NCBI RefSeq assembly: GCF_005952805.1
Contig: NZ_CP040709.1
Coordinates: 1,612,001-1,676,000, forward strand
Direction of reading: 5' to 3'
DNA from: Inhella inkyongensis
Lineage (GTDB): Bacteria > Pseudomonadota > Gammaproteobacteria > Burkholderiales > Burkholderiaceae_C
DNA: 64,000 nt
In this document: positions 28,561 to 37,756 of the stretch, piece by piece
Numbering within the stretch: the first letter of the stretch is position 1
Layout: every line of letters starts with the position of its first letter
The notes under the pieces: model-generated
The model's input: only the letters and a program-made list of their open reading frames with translations
The model's database searches: none
What the model was told of the DNA's origin: nothing
Program-made: the position numbers and the translations under genes

Positions 28561-29678
28561 CGCAGTTGCAGATCGGCGTCCGAGAACTCGATGCCCAGCG
28601 GCTCGATCAGCAGGCGTTTGGCCCCGGCTTCGACCTGACCGGCATGCCAGGCCTGCACGCCGCAGCCCTGGGCCACGCGCACCACCTCGGCGGCCTGCTC
28701 GGGCGGCACGAAGAGCGCGAAGCCCGCGCCCATGTTCAGCGTGGAATAGGCCTCGCGGTCGTCCAGATGGCAGTGCTTCTGCATGAAGCGCAGCACCTCG
28801 GGCACCGGCGGCACGGTGTGGATGCGGTAGGTCAGCTCGCCGGGATGGCGCAGCAGCTTGCGCCAGCCGTGGCCGGTGATGTTGGCGCTGTAGTGCACCG
28901 TCAGGCCGCTCTTGTAGAGCGCCTCGGTAACGGGCGAGTACAGCGGCGTGGGCGCCAGCAGCGCCGCGCCATAGCTCAGCCCATCGGCAATCTCGGTCAG
29001 ATAGCCGTTCTCCAGCCGCTCGGCCAGCTTGCGTGCCAGGCTCAGGCCGTTGGCGTGGATGCCGCTGGCGGCCAGCAGCACGATGGCGTCGCCCGGGGCC
29101 AGCTGATCACCCACCGACAGGCGACTCTTGGGGTTGACGATGCCGGTGCACGACGCCGCCAGATCGATGCGGTCGTTCTCGACGATACCGGCCAGGGCCG
29201 GGGTTTCGCCGCCGCCCCAGGCCACGCCGCAGGTCTCGCAGGCGGCCTTCCAGCCGGCCACCAGGGCCTGGGCGCGCTGGGCATTGCCGAACCAGTCGGA
29301 GCCGCCGGCCGCCCAATAGGCCTGAACCACCAGGGGCGTGGCGCCCACGGTGATCAGGTCGTTCACCGCCATGGCGATGGTGTCCTGGGCGATGGCGCCA
29401 TAGAAGCTCTGGCCCGTCAGGCGTGCCATTTCATCGGCCACCAGGGTCTTGGTGCCCAGGCATTCGACGATCGAGGCCAGATAGAACGGCCCCACATCCA
29501 CCACATAGGCCGACTCGCCGCGCGAGGCCTTAACCTCGCTGAAACCGTGGCCGGTGAGCTGGCTGGCGGTGCTGGCGGCGGCGCGCTGGGCGCTGACCTT
29601 GAGGGGGTCGATCAGGTCGTAATTGACGCCGGCCTGATCGTAGGTGAGAGGGGTGCTGGGGTGGGTGGGCGTGCTCAT
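28557..29678 (-). CDS. PurM-like (AIR synthase-related) protein
   Basis: 373 residues of the PurM/ThiL/SelD ATP-binding superfamily. It keeps the family landmarks: TYDQAGVNYDLIDPLK at the start, WGGGETPALAGIV, AASGIHANGLSLARKL, NITGHGWRKLLRH and YSTLNMGAGFALFV. It differs from the usual PurM (phosphoribosylformylglycinamidine cyclo-ligase): GGFGALF is replaced by SRGESAYVVDVG, and there is no GGxAEMP. It may be an alternative AIR synthetase or a paralogue acting on another N-ribosyl substrate. It is co-transcribed with the regulator that overlaps its stop codon. I leave out a gene symbol because the divergence makes the reaction uncertain. Confidence 0.8.
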   Translation of the reverse strand: MSTPTHPSTPLTYDQAGVNYDLIDPLKVSAQRAAASTASQLTGHGFSEVKASRGESAYVVDVGPFYLASIVECLGTKTLVADEMARLTGQSFYGAIAQDTIAMAVNDLITVGATPLVVQAYWAAGGSDWFGNAQRAQALVAGWKAACETCGVAWGGGETPALAGIVENDRIDLAASCTGIVNPKSRLSVGDQLAPGDAIVLLAASGIHANGLSLARKLAERLENGYLTEIADGLSYGAALLAPTPLYSPVTEALYKSGLTVHYSANITGHGWRKLLRHPGELTYRIHTVPPVPEVLRFMQKHCHLDDREAYSTLNMGAGFALFVPPEQAAEVVRVAQGCGVQAWHAGQVEAGAKRLLIEPLGIEFSDADLQLR

Positions 29679-29740
29679 GGGCGCGCATTCTCTCAGGGTG
29701 CCGCAATCCATCGGTCAGCCCCGCGGGCGAAACCCAGGGT

Positions 29741-29974
29741 TCAGCGACCGAAGGGGAAGGTCGAGCGCACCGTGGGACGCTTGGTTTTCTTGTCGCGGGC
29801 CTGCCAAAGCTTGAAGGCGGAGGGGGTCAGTTCGCGCCGCATCAGTTGCTGCAGCGCTCCTGGGCCGACGCCGTAGTCGAGGCGGATACGGTCATAGGGA
29901 GGCGGGTCGACCCAGGCGGCGGCGACCACGCGCTGGATGTCTTCGGGGCTGAGACGGGGAACAGGTTTTGCCAT
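29741..29974 (-). CDS. TIGR03643/DUF2805 family small protein
   Basis: 77 residues: LSPEDIQRVVAAAWVDPPPYDRIRLDYGVGPGALQQLMRRELTPSAFKLWQARDKK. The pattern of an HTH-like helical core with RI-DYG--E--V--LMR--L-P-SFK-WR matches a conserved uncharacterized family. Basic and small, so nucleic-acid binding is possible, but nothing else can be inferred. It lies between the PurM-like gene and the RisS-type kinase, all on the minus strand. Confidence 0.8.
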   Translation of the reverse strand: MAKPVPRLSPEDIQRVVAAAWVDPPPYDRIRLDYGVGPGALQQLMRRELTPSAFKLWQARDKKTKRPTVRSTFPFGR

Positions 29975-30030
29975 GCGCGAATTCTCCGCTGCCCCGCTGC
30001 GCGGCGGAGCGAGGCGGGAGAGACCGTTCT

Positions 30031-31350
30031 CTATTCAGCGCGCAGCAGCCGCAGTCGGCTCACCAATCCGCCACTTTCAGCGTTCAGGATCTCTAGCGTG
30101 GCGCCCATGCGCGCCAGGGATTTTTCGACGATCGCCAGGCCCAGTCCCGAGCCGCTGGCCGCCGTGCGCGCGGTGTTGCCGCGGAAGAAGGGTTTGGTCA
30201 GCTCGCTCAGGATGGCGGGTGAGACGCCCGGGCCATGGTCGCGCACGGTCAGGATGACCTCGTCGCCCTTGGCCGTGGCCATCACGTCCACGCGTGCCGG
30301 TTGATCCTTTTGGTGGCCGTAGCGGCGCGCGTTCTCAAACAGGTTTTGCAGCACGCGCGAGAGCTCGGTGGGGTCGCCTTTGACCTTGAGGCTGGGCAAA
30401 ACGCGGATGCGAAAGCGAATCTGCGAGGGGTCGCGAAAGCTGGCGGCCTCGCGCTCCACTGCCTCGATCAGGCTCAGGCTCTGCGTCTGCAGTTCGCCCG
30501 GGCGGGCGTAGTCCATGAATTTGCCGATCACGGCATCGAGCTGGTCGATGTCCTGCGCCATGGCGTTGCGGGCTTCTTCGTCGTGTACGCTCATCTCGGC
30601 CTCGAGGCGCAGGCGGGCCAGGGGGGTGCGCAAGTCGTGCGAGATGCCGGCCATCATCACGGCACGGTCCTGTTCCAGCTTGGCCAGCACCCGCGCCATG
30701 CGGTTGAAGCCGCGGTTGACCTCGCGGATCTCGTTGGTCAGGGTGTGCTCGTCCAGGCGCGAGTCGTACTCGCCCTCTTTGATGCGGTGGGTGGCGATGG
30801 ACAGCGCGCGCAGGGGGCGGTTGATCAGGCCGGCGATCAGGGCCGAGCCCAGCAGGGTGCCGGCCAGAACGATCAGCAACCACCAGGCTTTTGAGATCCC
30901 CAGATGCGCTTGAGGCTCTTCGGCGCGCAGCCAGAAGGCGTCGCGGCCGGCCATAAAGCGCACCCACAGGCCGCCCTGACCGTTGACGCTGCGGGCCACG
31001 AAGGTGTCTTGCCCCAGGCGTTGCTGCAGGGCCAGGGCCACCTGGCGGGCGAAGGGGTCTTGGTCATAGGTGCGCCAGTCGTCGCGCAGTTCGGCCACTT
31101 GCACGCGGATGCTGGCGTCGCGGCCCAAGGACTTGATCAGAACCAGTCGCTGGATGGGCTCGACCTGGCTGAGCGCGGTGCGCGCCAGCACCACCATGTC
31201 CCCCAATTGCTGGGCGGCCTGCAGCGCGCGTGGTTCCGACTCCAGGGCGCGAAACGCCACCTGCCAAGCCACGCCTGTGCCGGCCAGCAACAGGGCCAAC
31301 CAGGCAAAGGTGCGCCAAAAGAGGTTGAACCCGAGCAGGCGACGCAGCAT
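30031..31350 (-). CDS. Sensor histidine kinase, EnvZ/RisS type
   Basis: 439 residues. Two membrane helices (~14-32 and ~155-175) flank a periplasmic domain; a HAMP region (LINRPLRALSIATHRIKEGEY) follows, then the H box MAGISHDLRTPLARLRLEAEM, N box LQNLFENARRYGHQ, and ATP lid DHGPGVS and GSGLGLAIVEKSL. It pairs with the OmpR-type regulator whose stop lies 20 bases upstream. EnvZ/RisS systems respond to osmolarity and to acid or intracellular stress in betaproteobacteria. Confidence 0.95.
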   Translation of the reverse strand: MLRRLLGFNLFWRTFAWLALLLAGTGVAWQVAFRALESEPRALQAAQQLGDMVVLARTALSQVEPIQRLVLIKSLGRDASIRVQVAELRDDWRTYDQDPFARQVALALQQRLGQDTFVARSVNGQGGLWVRFMAGRDAFWLRAEEPQAHLGISKAWWLLIVLAGTLLGSALIAGLINRPLRALSIATHRIKEGEYDSRLDEHTLTNEIREVNRGFNRMARVLAKLEQDRAVMMAGISHDLRTPLARLRLEAEMSVHDEEARNAMAQDIDQLDAVIGKFMDYARPGELQTQSLSLIEAVEREAASFRDPSQIRFRIRVLPSLKVKGDPTELSRVLQNLFENARRYGHQKDQPARVDVMATAKGDEVILTVRDHGPGVSPAILSELTKPFFRGNTARTAASGSGLGLAIVEKSLARMGATLEILNAESGGLVSRLRLLRAE

Positions 31351-31370
31351 TCAGTCAGCCGTGTAGGTCT

Positions 31371-32111
31371 TCAGGCCGCTGGCGCGTCATCGGGCACAAA
31401 CACATAGCCCAGACCCCAGACGGTCTGGATGTAGCGCGGCTTGGCCGGATCGGGCTCGATCATCTTGCGCAGACGCGAGATCTGCACATCCAGGCTGCGG
31501 TCAAAGGGTTCGAAATCGCGGCCACGGGTCAGCTGGGCCAGCTTGTCGCGGCTGAGGGGCTGGCGCGGGTGGCGCACCAGGGCCTTGAGCATGGCGAACT
31601 CGCCGGTGGTGAGCGGCTGCTCCACCCCTTCCTTGCTCAGGCGGCGCAGACCGAGGTCGAACTCATAGGGGCCGAACATCACGCGTTCGGCGGTGCCCGA
31701 GGGCGCGCCGGGCATCTCCGGCGCCGGGGCACGGCGTAGCACGGCATTGATGCGGGCCAGCAGTTCGCGTGGGTTGAAGGGCTTGCCCAAGTAGTCGTCG
31801 GCGCCGACCTCCAGGCCGACGATGCGATCCACGTCCTCGCCCTTGGCAGTCAGCATCACGATCGGCGTGCGATTGCCCTGGGCGCGCAGGCGACGACAGA
31901 TGGAGAGGCCGTCTTCGCCGGGCATCATCAGGTCCAGCACGATCAGATCCAGGTTCTCGCGCGACATCAGGCGCGCCAGCGCCTGGCCGTCTTCGGCGGG
32001 CAGCACCTCAAAGCCTTCCTGGCTCAGGTAGCGGCGCAGCAGGTCGCGGATTCGAGCATCGTCGTCGACGACGGCAATCCGTTGGGGGCGGGTGTTCGGG
32101 GCGTGGGACAT
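31371..32111 (-). CDS. ompR: Response regulator OmpR/RisA
   Basis: 246 residues. Receiver domain with VVDDDARIRDLLRRYL, phospho-acceptor Asp in IVLDLMMPGEDGL, Thr in MLTAKGEDVD and Lys in LGKPFNPRELLARI; then an OmpR winged helix (LTTGEFAMLKALVRHPRQPLSRDKL, LDVQISRLRKMIEPDP, YIQTVWGLGYVF). Strong match to OmpR throughout. Operon with the RisS/EnvZ kinase. The 139 bases upstream, shared with bdhA's 3-prime end, show no distinctive operator. Confidence 0.96.
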   Translation of the reverse strand: MSHAPNTRPQRIAVVDDDARIRDLLRRYLSQEGFEVLPAEDGQALARLMSRENLDLIVLDLMMPGEDGLSICRRLRAQGNRTPIVMLTAKGEDVDRIVGLEVGADDYLGKPFNPRELLARINAVLRRAPAPEMPGAPSGTAERVMFGPYEFDLGLRRLSKEGVEQPLTTGEFAMLKALVRHPRQPLSRDKLAQLTRGRDFEPFDRSLDVQISRLRKMIEPDPAKPRYIQTVWGLGYVFVPDDAPAA

Positions 32112-32250
32112 CGGTTCACTCCAGCTGCCCCTGAAAGTCCGGGGCCGGTAACGATTGTCCTGCCCTTGGCAGGGCGTTGTTACAAATTCGGCCGCTCCAG
32201 GGCTCTGAGCTCAGGGCTCGGTTACCAATGCACACAAGCCCGGTGCCGTA

Positions 32251-33021
32251 TCACTGGGCGGTCCAGCCGCCGTCCATGCCCCAGGCCTGGCCACGCACAT
32301 TGCCGGCCGCCGGGCTGCACAGAAACTGCGCCAGGGCTCCCAGTTCCTCTGGGGTGGTGAAGGCGAGTGAGGGTTGCTTCTCGGCCAACAGGCGGCGGCT
32401 GGCTTCGGCGTTGTCCACCCCGTCGGCGAGTGCGCGGGCATCGACCTGGCGCTGCACCAGGGGGGTCAGCACCCAGCCCGGGCAGATGGCGTTGCAGGTC
32501 ACGCCGGTGGTGGCGGTTTCCAGGGCCACGGCCTTGGTCAGCCCGATCAGGCCGTGCTTGGCGGCCACGTAGGCACTCTTGTTGACCGAGGCCACCTGCC
32601 CATGCACCGAGGCCACATTGATGATGCGGCCCCAGCCTTGGGCCAGCATGCCGGGCAAGGCGGCGCGGATGCTGTGAAAGGCGCTGGACAGATTGATGGC
32701 CAGGATGGCGTCCCAACGTTCGGGCGGAAAGTCTTGAATCGGCGCGACGTGCTGAATGCCGGCGTTGTTGACCAGGATGTCGCAAGCGCCAAACCGGGCC
32801 TCGGTGGCCTGCACCAGGTCCGCCACCTCGTCCGGACGGGACATGTCGGCGCCGTGGTAATCCACCTCGATCTCCAAACCCTCGAACTGGGCGCGGGCGG
32901 CCTCAACATCGCCAAAGCCATTGAGCATCACATTGGCGCCTTGGCGAGCCAGGCTCAGGGCCAGGCCCAGGCCGATGCCACTGGTGGAGCCCGTGATCAG
33001 GGCGGTTTTGCCGTTCAACAT
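32251..33021 (-). CDS. bdhA: 3-hydroxybutyrate dehydrogenase BdhA
   Basis: Oxidizes 3-hydroxybutyrate, the product of PHB breakdown, to acetoacetate with NAD. 256 residues, an SDR enzyme with TGSTSGIGLGLAL (nucleotide motif), NNAGIQHVAPIQDFP (typical of 3-hydroxybutyrate dehydrogenase), catalytic Ser in NVASVHG, YVAAKHG (Tyr-Lys), and AICPGWVLTPLVQRQ. The end VRGQAWGMDGGWTAQ also fits the family. It fits with phaR in the window: the cell makes polyhydroxyalkanoate. It is divergent from the alpha/beta hydrolase. Confidence 0.95.
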   Translation of the reverse strand: MLNGKTALITGSTSGIGLGLALSLARQGANVMLNGFGDVEAARAQFEGLEIEVDYHGADMSRPDEVADLVQATEARFGACDILVNNAGIQHVAPIQDFPPERWDAILAINLSSAFHSIRAALPGMLAQGWGRIINVASVHGQVASVNKSAYVAAKHGLIGLTKAVALETATTGVTCNAICPGWVLTPLVQRQVDARALADGVDNAEASRRLLAEKQPSLAFTTPEELGALAQFLCSPAAGNVRGQAWGMDGGWTAQ

Positions 33022-33066
33022 CGCGCGGTGTCCCTTAGGATCTTTGAAAGAACCCGAGGATAGCCA

Positions 33067-33933
33067 ATGACATCACCGCGCCTGCACCACCTCCAGGCCC
33101 TGAGCCCCGGTGGGCTGCACCGCATCGCCTACCGGGAGTGGGGGGCGGCGGACAACCCCAGGGTCGTGGTCTGTGTGCACGGTCTCACCCGCCAATCCTG
33201 CGATTTCGATGCACTGGCGCGCCGGCTGGCACCCGAGTTTCGCGTGATTTGCCCGGATGTCGTGGGGCGTGGCGATTCCGGCTGGCTGGCCAACCCGCTG
33301 CACTACGGCATCCCGCAGTACGTGGCGGACATGGTGAGCCTGGTGGCACGCCTGGATGTGGAGCAGGTGGATTGGGTGGGTACCTCAATGGGCGGCCTGA
33401 TCGGCCTGGGGCTGGCCGCCTTGCCCGGCAGCCCGGTGCGGCGCCTGGTGCTCAACGACGTCGGCCCGAGCCTGGAGTGGCAGGCCTTGCAGCGCATTGG
33501 CGCCTATCTGGGCCAGGCGATGGTTTTTGACTCGGTGGAAGAGGGCGCCGCGCAATTGCGCAGCATCTCTCAGGGCTTTGGGACTTTCAGTGAAGCCGAA
33601 TGGCTGGCGTTGTCGCGACCGATGTTCCGGGCTAGCGAGCAAGGGGTGCGTCTGCACTACGACCCGGCCATCGGTCAGGCTTTTCGCGCGCTGACGCCCG
33701 AGTTGGCGGCAGCCGGCGAAGCGCAGCTGTGGGCGGCATGGGCGGCGCTGAGCCAGCCGGTGTTGGTGCTGCGCGGTGCGCAGAGTGATTTGCTCAGTGC
33801 CGAAACAGCGGCCCGCATGATCCAGACCGGGGCCCAGGCCCAGTTGCTCACACTCCCCGAGGTGGGCCACGCCCCGATGTTGGATCGAGCCGAACAACAA
33901 GACCCCGTGATCGAGTTTCTGCGTCAACCGTGA
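33067..33933 (+). CDS. Alpha/beta hydrolase
   Basis: 288 residues of the alpha/beta hydrolase fold: oxyanion-region CVHGLTRQSCDFD, nucleophile elbow GTSMGGLIGLGLAAL (Ser), acid in VLVLRGAQSDLL and histidine in LPEVGHAPML. Substrate unknown; close relatives are annotated as esterases or lipases. Its TGA overlaps the GTG of relA, so the two are translationally coupled. Confidence 0.9.
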   Translation: MTSPRLHHLQALSPGGLHRIAYREWGAADNPRVVVCVHGLTRQSCDFDALARRLAPEFRVICPDVVGRGDSGWLANPLHYGIPQYVADMVSLVARLDVEQVDWVGTSMGGLIGLGLAALPGSPVRRLVLNDVGPSLEWQALQRIGAYLGQAMVFDSVEEGAAQLRSISQGFGTFSEAEWLALSRPMFRASEQGVRLHYDPAIGQAFRALTPELAAAGEAQLWAAWAALSQPVLVLRGAQSDLLSAETAARMIQTGAQAQLLTLPEVGHAPMLDRAEQQDPVIEFLRQP

Positions 33934-36203
33934 AGACTGCCCCTGCCGACCCGCAACGCGCCGCCATCGTCGCGCTGCTGCACGACGAACCCGCCGCGCA
34001 GGACCTGCCCAAGCGTTTGCCCGGGGCTGAACCCCAACGCGCCGCCCCTGTCCTGGATGTCCTGAACCGAGCGCGCGCCTTTGCCGAACCTCTGCTGGCG
34101 GGGCGCTTGTTGGATACGGGCGAGGACCAACTCAGCCATGCCGATGGGGTGGCCGCCATCCTGGCCGGCATCGGGGCCTCGCCGGGCATCCAGGCTGCGG
34201 CCTATCTGGTGTACGCCAGCGAACACCTGAGTGATCCCATCGAGGTGACCGCCAAGGCCTTTGGGGCTGGCTATGCCGAGTTGGTGGAGCACACCCGCAA
34301 GCTGGTGCGCATCCAGCGCGCTGCGCGTGCTGCGCAACTGGAGGCCGAGGCCGCACAGCAGCAGCTGGAGCGGGTGCGCAAGATGCTGTTGGCCTTCAGC
34401 AAAGACTTGCGCGTGGTGCTGCTGCGCCTGGCCTCGCGCTTACAGACCCTGCGTTGGTACGCCTTGGTCAAGCAACCCTGCCGCGTGGATGTGGCCCTGG
34501 AGGCGCGCCAGGTCTTTGCGCCCCTGGCCAACCGGCTGGGCATTTGGCAGATCAAGTGGGAATTGGAAGACCTGGCCTTCCGCTTTCTGGAGCCCGAGCG
34601 CTATCACGCCTTGGCGCGCGCGCTGCACGAAAAGCGCCTGGAGCGCGAACTGCGCGTGCACCAGGCGCGTTCGCAGTTGATGGCCGAACTGCAGCGCCTG
34701 GGCGTGACCGGCGAGGTGCAGGGTCGGCCCAAACACCTCTACAGCATCTGGAAAAAGATGCAGGGCAAGGGCCTCACGCTGGACCGGGTGTTCGACCTGC
34801 GCGCTTTGCGTGTCATCGTGGACAGCGCGGACGAGTGTTACGCGGTGCTGGCGCGCCTGCACGAGGTGTACCTGCCGGTCGAGGGTGAGTTCGATGACTA
34901 CATCGCGCGCCCCAAGGCCAATGGGTATCAAAGCCTGCACACCGTGCTGCGCGGTAGTGATGGCCAGACCATGGAGGTCCAGATTCGTACCCGTGCCATG
35001 CACGAGCACGCAGAGCATGGGGTGGCTGCGCACTGGGCCTACAAGGAGGCGGGCGCCAAAGGCTACGGTGGCCAGGCGGTGGCCGGCGAGCAGGAGGCCA
35101 GCGTGCGCGAGGCACGCAAGGCCGTGCTGCGCCAGCTGCTGGCATGGGAACGCGACCTGGTTGAGAGTCAGGGCTCGGCCGAGCAAGCAGGTGAGGAAGC
35201 GCGCATCTTCGTCTTCACGCCGCAGGCGGCGGTGGTGGAGCTGTGCGCCGGTGCCACGCCCATCGACTTTGCCTACCAGCTCCACACCGAGTTGGGTCAC
35301 CGAATCCGTGGCGCCAAGGTCGATGGCCAACTGGTGCCCCTCAATACGCCTTTGCAGAGCGGTCAGACCGTGGAGGTCATGGGCGGTAAGGAGCGCGGCC
35401 CATCGTTGGATTGGCTCAACGCCGAGCTGGGCTTTTTGGCCTCGGCGCGATCGCGTGCCAAGGTGCGCGCCTGGTTCAACGCCCTGGCCTCGGAAGAGAC
35501 CGTGGCGCGCGGCCGCGAGTTGGTGGAAAAGCTGCTGGCGCGCGAGGGGCGTACGGCCATCAAACATGATGAGTTGGCCGCGCGCTTGGGCTTCAAGAGC
35601 GCTGAGCAATTGTTCGAGGTGGTGGGCAAGGATGAGTTTTCGCTCAAGCCCATCGAACAACTGCTGCGCCCAGCCGAAGCGGAGCAGCAGCCCAGCGACG
35701 ACGAGATGGCAGCGCGCCAACATGTGCGGCCCGCCAGCCCCGAGACCAAGCGGGGTGGCGTGCTGGTGGTGGGGGTGGACTCCCTGCTCACCAGTTTGGC
35801 GCGCTGCTGCCGCCCGGCGCCGCCCGATGCCATTCGCGGCTTCGTCACGCGCGGCAAGGGCGTGGCCATTCACCGCGCCGATTGCAGCAATCTGCGCGAC
35901 AGCCTGAGCCGCGCGCCCGAGCGCGAGATCGACGTGACCTGGGGCAACACCCAGGGGCGGCAGTACCCGGTGGACCTGAGCGTCGAGGCAGAGGATCGCC
36001 CCGGGGTGCTGCGCGATGTGCTCGAAGTGTTTTCCAAGCTGAAGCTGCGCGTCAGTGAGGCCAAGACCCAAAGCCAGCGCGGCAGCCGCCCAGACACGCA
36101 GTGGATGGCCTTCACCATCGAAGTGGGCAGTGCTGAGGCATTGCGCGAGGCGCTGCGCAGCGTGGCGCAGGTGCCTGGCGTGCGCGCCGCGCGTAGGCGT
36201 TGA
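33930..36203 (+). CDS. relA: (p)ppGpp synthetase RelA
   Basis: 757 residues, ribosome-linked stringent-response synthetase. The N-terminal HD domain is degenerate ([14 protein letters not shown] where SpoT has an HDTVED motif), so hydrolysis is not expected. The synthetase domain has [50 protein letters not shown] and [25 protein letters not shown]. A TGS domain ([32 protein letters not shown]) and a C-terminal ACT domain ([24 protein letters not shown]) follow. The GTG start overlaps the hydrolase stop. The tRNA-Val promoter overlaps its stop codon. Confidence 0.96.
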   Translation: [757 protein letters not shown]

Positions 36204-36229
36204 CGAAATCAAAAAATCTCGTGTATAGT
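36200..36229 (+). promoter_or_regulatory. Promoter of tRNA-Val
   Basis: A -35 hexamer TTGACG (36200-36205) and a -10 TATAGT (36224-36229) with 18-bp spacing lie just before the tRNA. The -35 overlaps the relA stop codon. Confidence 0.75.
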
Positions 36230-36287
36230 CGCGGGCTCTTGTGGTGAGGGGCTGAAGAAATTCAGTTCGCGACGCAAGAGAGACCCC

Positions 36288-36364
36288 AGGCGCGTAGCTC
36301 AGCTGGTTAGAGCACCACCTTGACATGGTGGGGGTCGTTGGTTCGAGTCCAATCGCGCCTACCA
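36288..36364 (+). tRNA. tRNA-Val (anticodon GAC)
   Basis: 77 nt cloverleaf with encoded CCA. Acceptor arm AGGCGCG pairs with CGCGCCT; D arm GCTCAGCTGGTTAGAGC; anticodon stem CCACC/GGTGG with loop TTGACAT, anticodon GAC; T arm with GGTTCGAGTCC. A promoter precedes it and a strong terminator follows, so it is a single-tRNA unit. Confidence 0.95.
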
Positions 36365-36370
36365 ATTCGC

Positions 36371-36405
36371 AAAGCCCGTGAATCGCAAGATTCACGGGCT
36401 TTTTG
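36371..36405 (+). terminator. Terminator of tRNA-Val
   Basis: A 12-bp perfect stem (AAGCCCGTGAAT at 36372-36383 and ATTCACGGGCTT at 36390-36401) with a 6-nt loop and a run of Ts (TTTTT). The stretch 36406-36540 up to the porin gene has only a small 7-bp hairpin at 36489-36511 and no clear promoter. Confidence 0.92.
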
Positions 36406-36540
36406 CTTGGGGTTTGCACGCTGATCGTGGTCGGAGGGCAACGGCGTTCTCCCAAAGTCTGGGTCACCAAGGCAGGATCGGGCTGGAGCCGCAATGCAGG
36501 CCGTATTGCGGTGATTCCCTCACTGAAATGGAGATTCGCC

Positions 36541-37746
36541 GTGACAAAGCGCCATTTGATTGCATTGGCTGCCAGCTTGGCAGCGGCTGGGCCCGCCTTG
36601 GCGGAGTCGAGCATGTTCAGCTTTTCCGGGTTCGGCACAGCCGGATTGGCCAAAACCAATAATGACCGGGCCGAATATGCGATGCCGGGTCAGTTGAGTG
36701 GCGCTGACGATTCGGTGGAGGGAAGTGTCGACACCAAACTTGGCCTCCAACTGACGGCCAAGTTCAATCCGATGTTCTCTGCCACGGCCCAGTTGCTGAC
36801 CAAATACAACGGCAAGGGCAATTGGGAGCCCAATGCGGAGTGGGCTTACTTCAAGGCGCAGTTCTCACCGAACTGGGCGTTGCGGGTGGGGCGCATGGGC
36901 CTGCCGGCCTTTGCGGTGTCGGACTTCCGCGATGTGGGCTATTCCAACCTCTGGGTGCGCCCGCCGCTGGATGTTTACGGCCAAGTTTCACTGAGTAACT
37001 TTGAGGGCGCCGATATCACCTATCGCACTCAGATGCTCGGCGCCAATGTGACCGCTCAGGCCTTTGCGGGCCGTATGCGCACGACCTTTCGCCAGATCAA
37101 GCTGGATGGTGATGACAGCTTTGGTTTCAATCTGACGGCGGAGTACGACAACGGGCTCACGATCCGATTGGGTCATCTGGAATCGGACCTGACGGTGCAT
37201 TTCGGCAGCCTCGATGCGTTGGTTGCAGGGCTTCGTACCGCCAGCGCGCAAGTGCCGCAGGCCGCCTCGGTCGCTGACCAAATCAGTGCCAAAGGCAAAC
37301 TGGGAACATTTTCAGGCGTGGGACTGAGCTACGACCAGGACAACTGGATCTTGAGCGCTGAATACACATGGCGCCGCACAGAAACCTATATCTCCAACAC
37401 CACGGGTTGGTATGCCTCGGCGGGATATCGGGTGGGCAACTTCACCCCTTATGTGGTCGCCTCAGAGCTCAAGCTGGACAGCCCCCATGTGAAGAACACG
37501 TTGCCCGTCACCAATGTGCCGAGCTTGGAGGCGCTGCGCCTCGGGGTCAACGGGGTCCTGGCCGGTCAGAATGTCGCCCAAAAGACCAGTGCCGTGGGCG
37601 TGCGCTGGGATGCCTATCGAAACACGGCGGTGAAGGCTCAGTTGGAACGCATTCGCCCACAGGGTGGCAATGGCCTTTTCGTGAACGTCAAGCCCGGCTT
37701 CAGCGGCGCCACGGTGCTCAGCCTGACCGTTGATTTCGTCTTCTAA
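36541..37746 (+). CDS. Outer membrane porin-like protein
   Basis: 401 residues from GTG 36541, preceded by GGAG. A signal peptide ends at LAAAGPALA. The mature protein is rich in alternating, aromatic-girdled strands and ends with the outer-membrane signature VLSLTVDFVF (terminal Phe). It has features of betaproteobacterial porins such as FSFSGFGTAGL at the start. The partner gene 10 bases downstream encodes a phosphate-binding-like protein, so a role in anion uptake is possible but not shown. The ATG at 36528 is out of frame with this gene. Confidence 0.85.
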   Translation: MTKRHLIALAASLAAAGPALAESSMFSFSGFGTAGLAKTNNDRAEYAMPGQLSGADDSVEGSVDTKLGLQLTAKFNPMFSATAQLLTKYNGKGNWEPNAEWAYFKAQFSPNWALRVGRMGLPAFAVSDFRDVGYSNLWVRPPLDVYGQVSLSNFEGADITYRTQMLGANVTAQAFAGRMRTTFRQIKLDGDDSFGFNLTAEYDNGLTIRLGHLESDLTVHFGSLDALVAGLRTASAQVPQAASVADQISAKGKLGTFSGVGLSYDQDNWILSAEYTWRRTETYISNTTGWYASAGYRVGNFTPYVVASELKLDSPHVKNTLPVTNVPSLEALRLGVNGVLAGQNVAQKTSAVGVRWDAYRNTAVKAQLERIRPQGGNGLFVNVKPGFSGATVLSLTVDFVF

Positions 37747-37756
37747 GGAGGCACTC

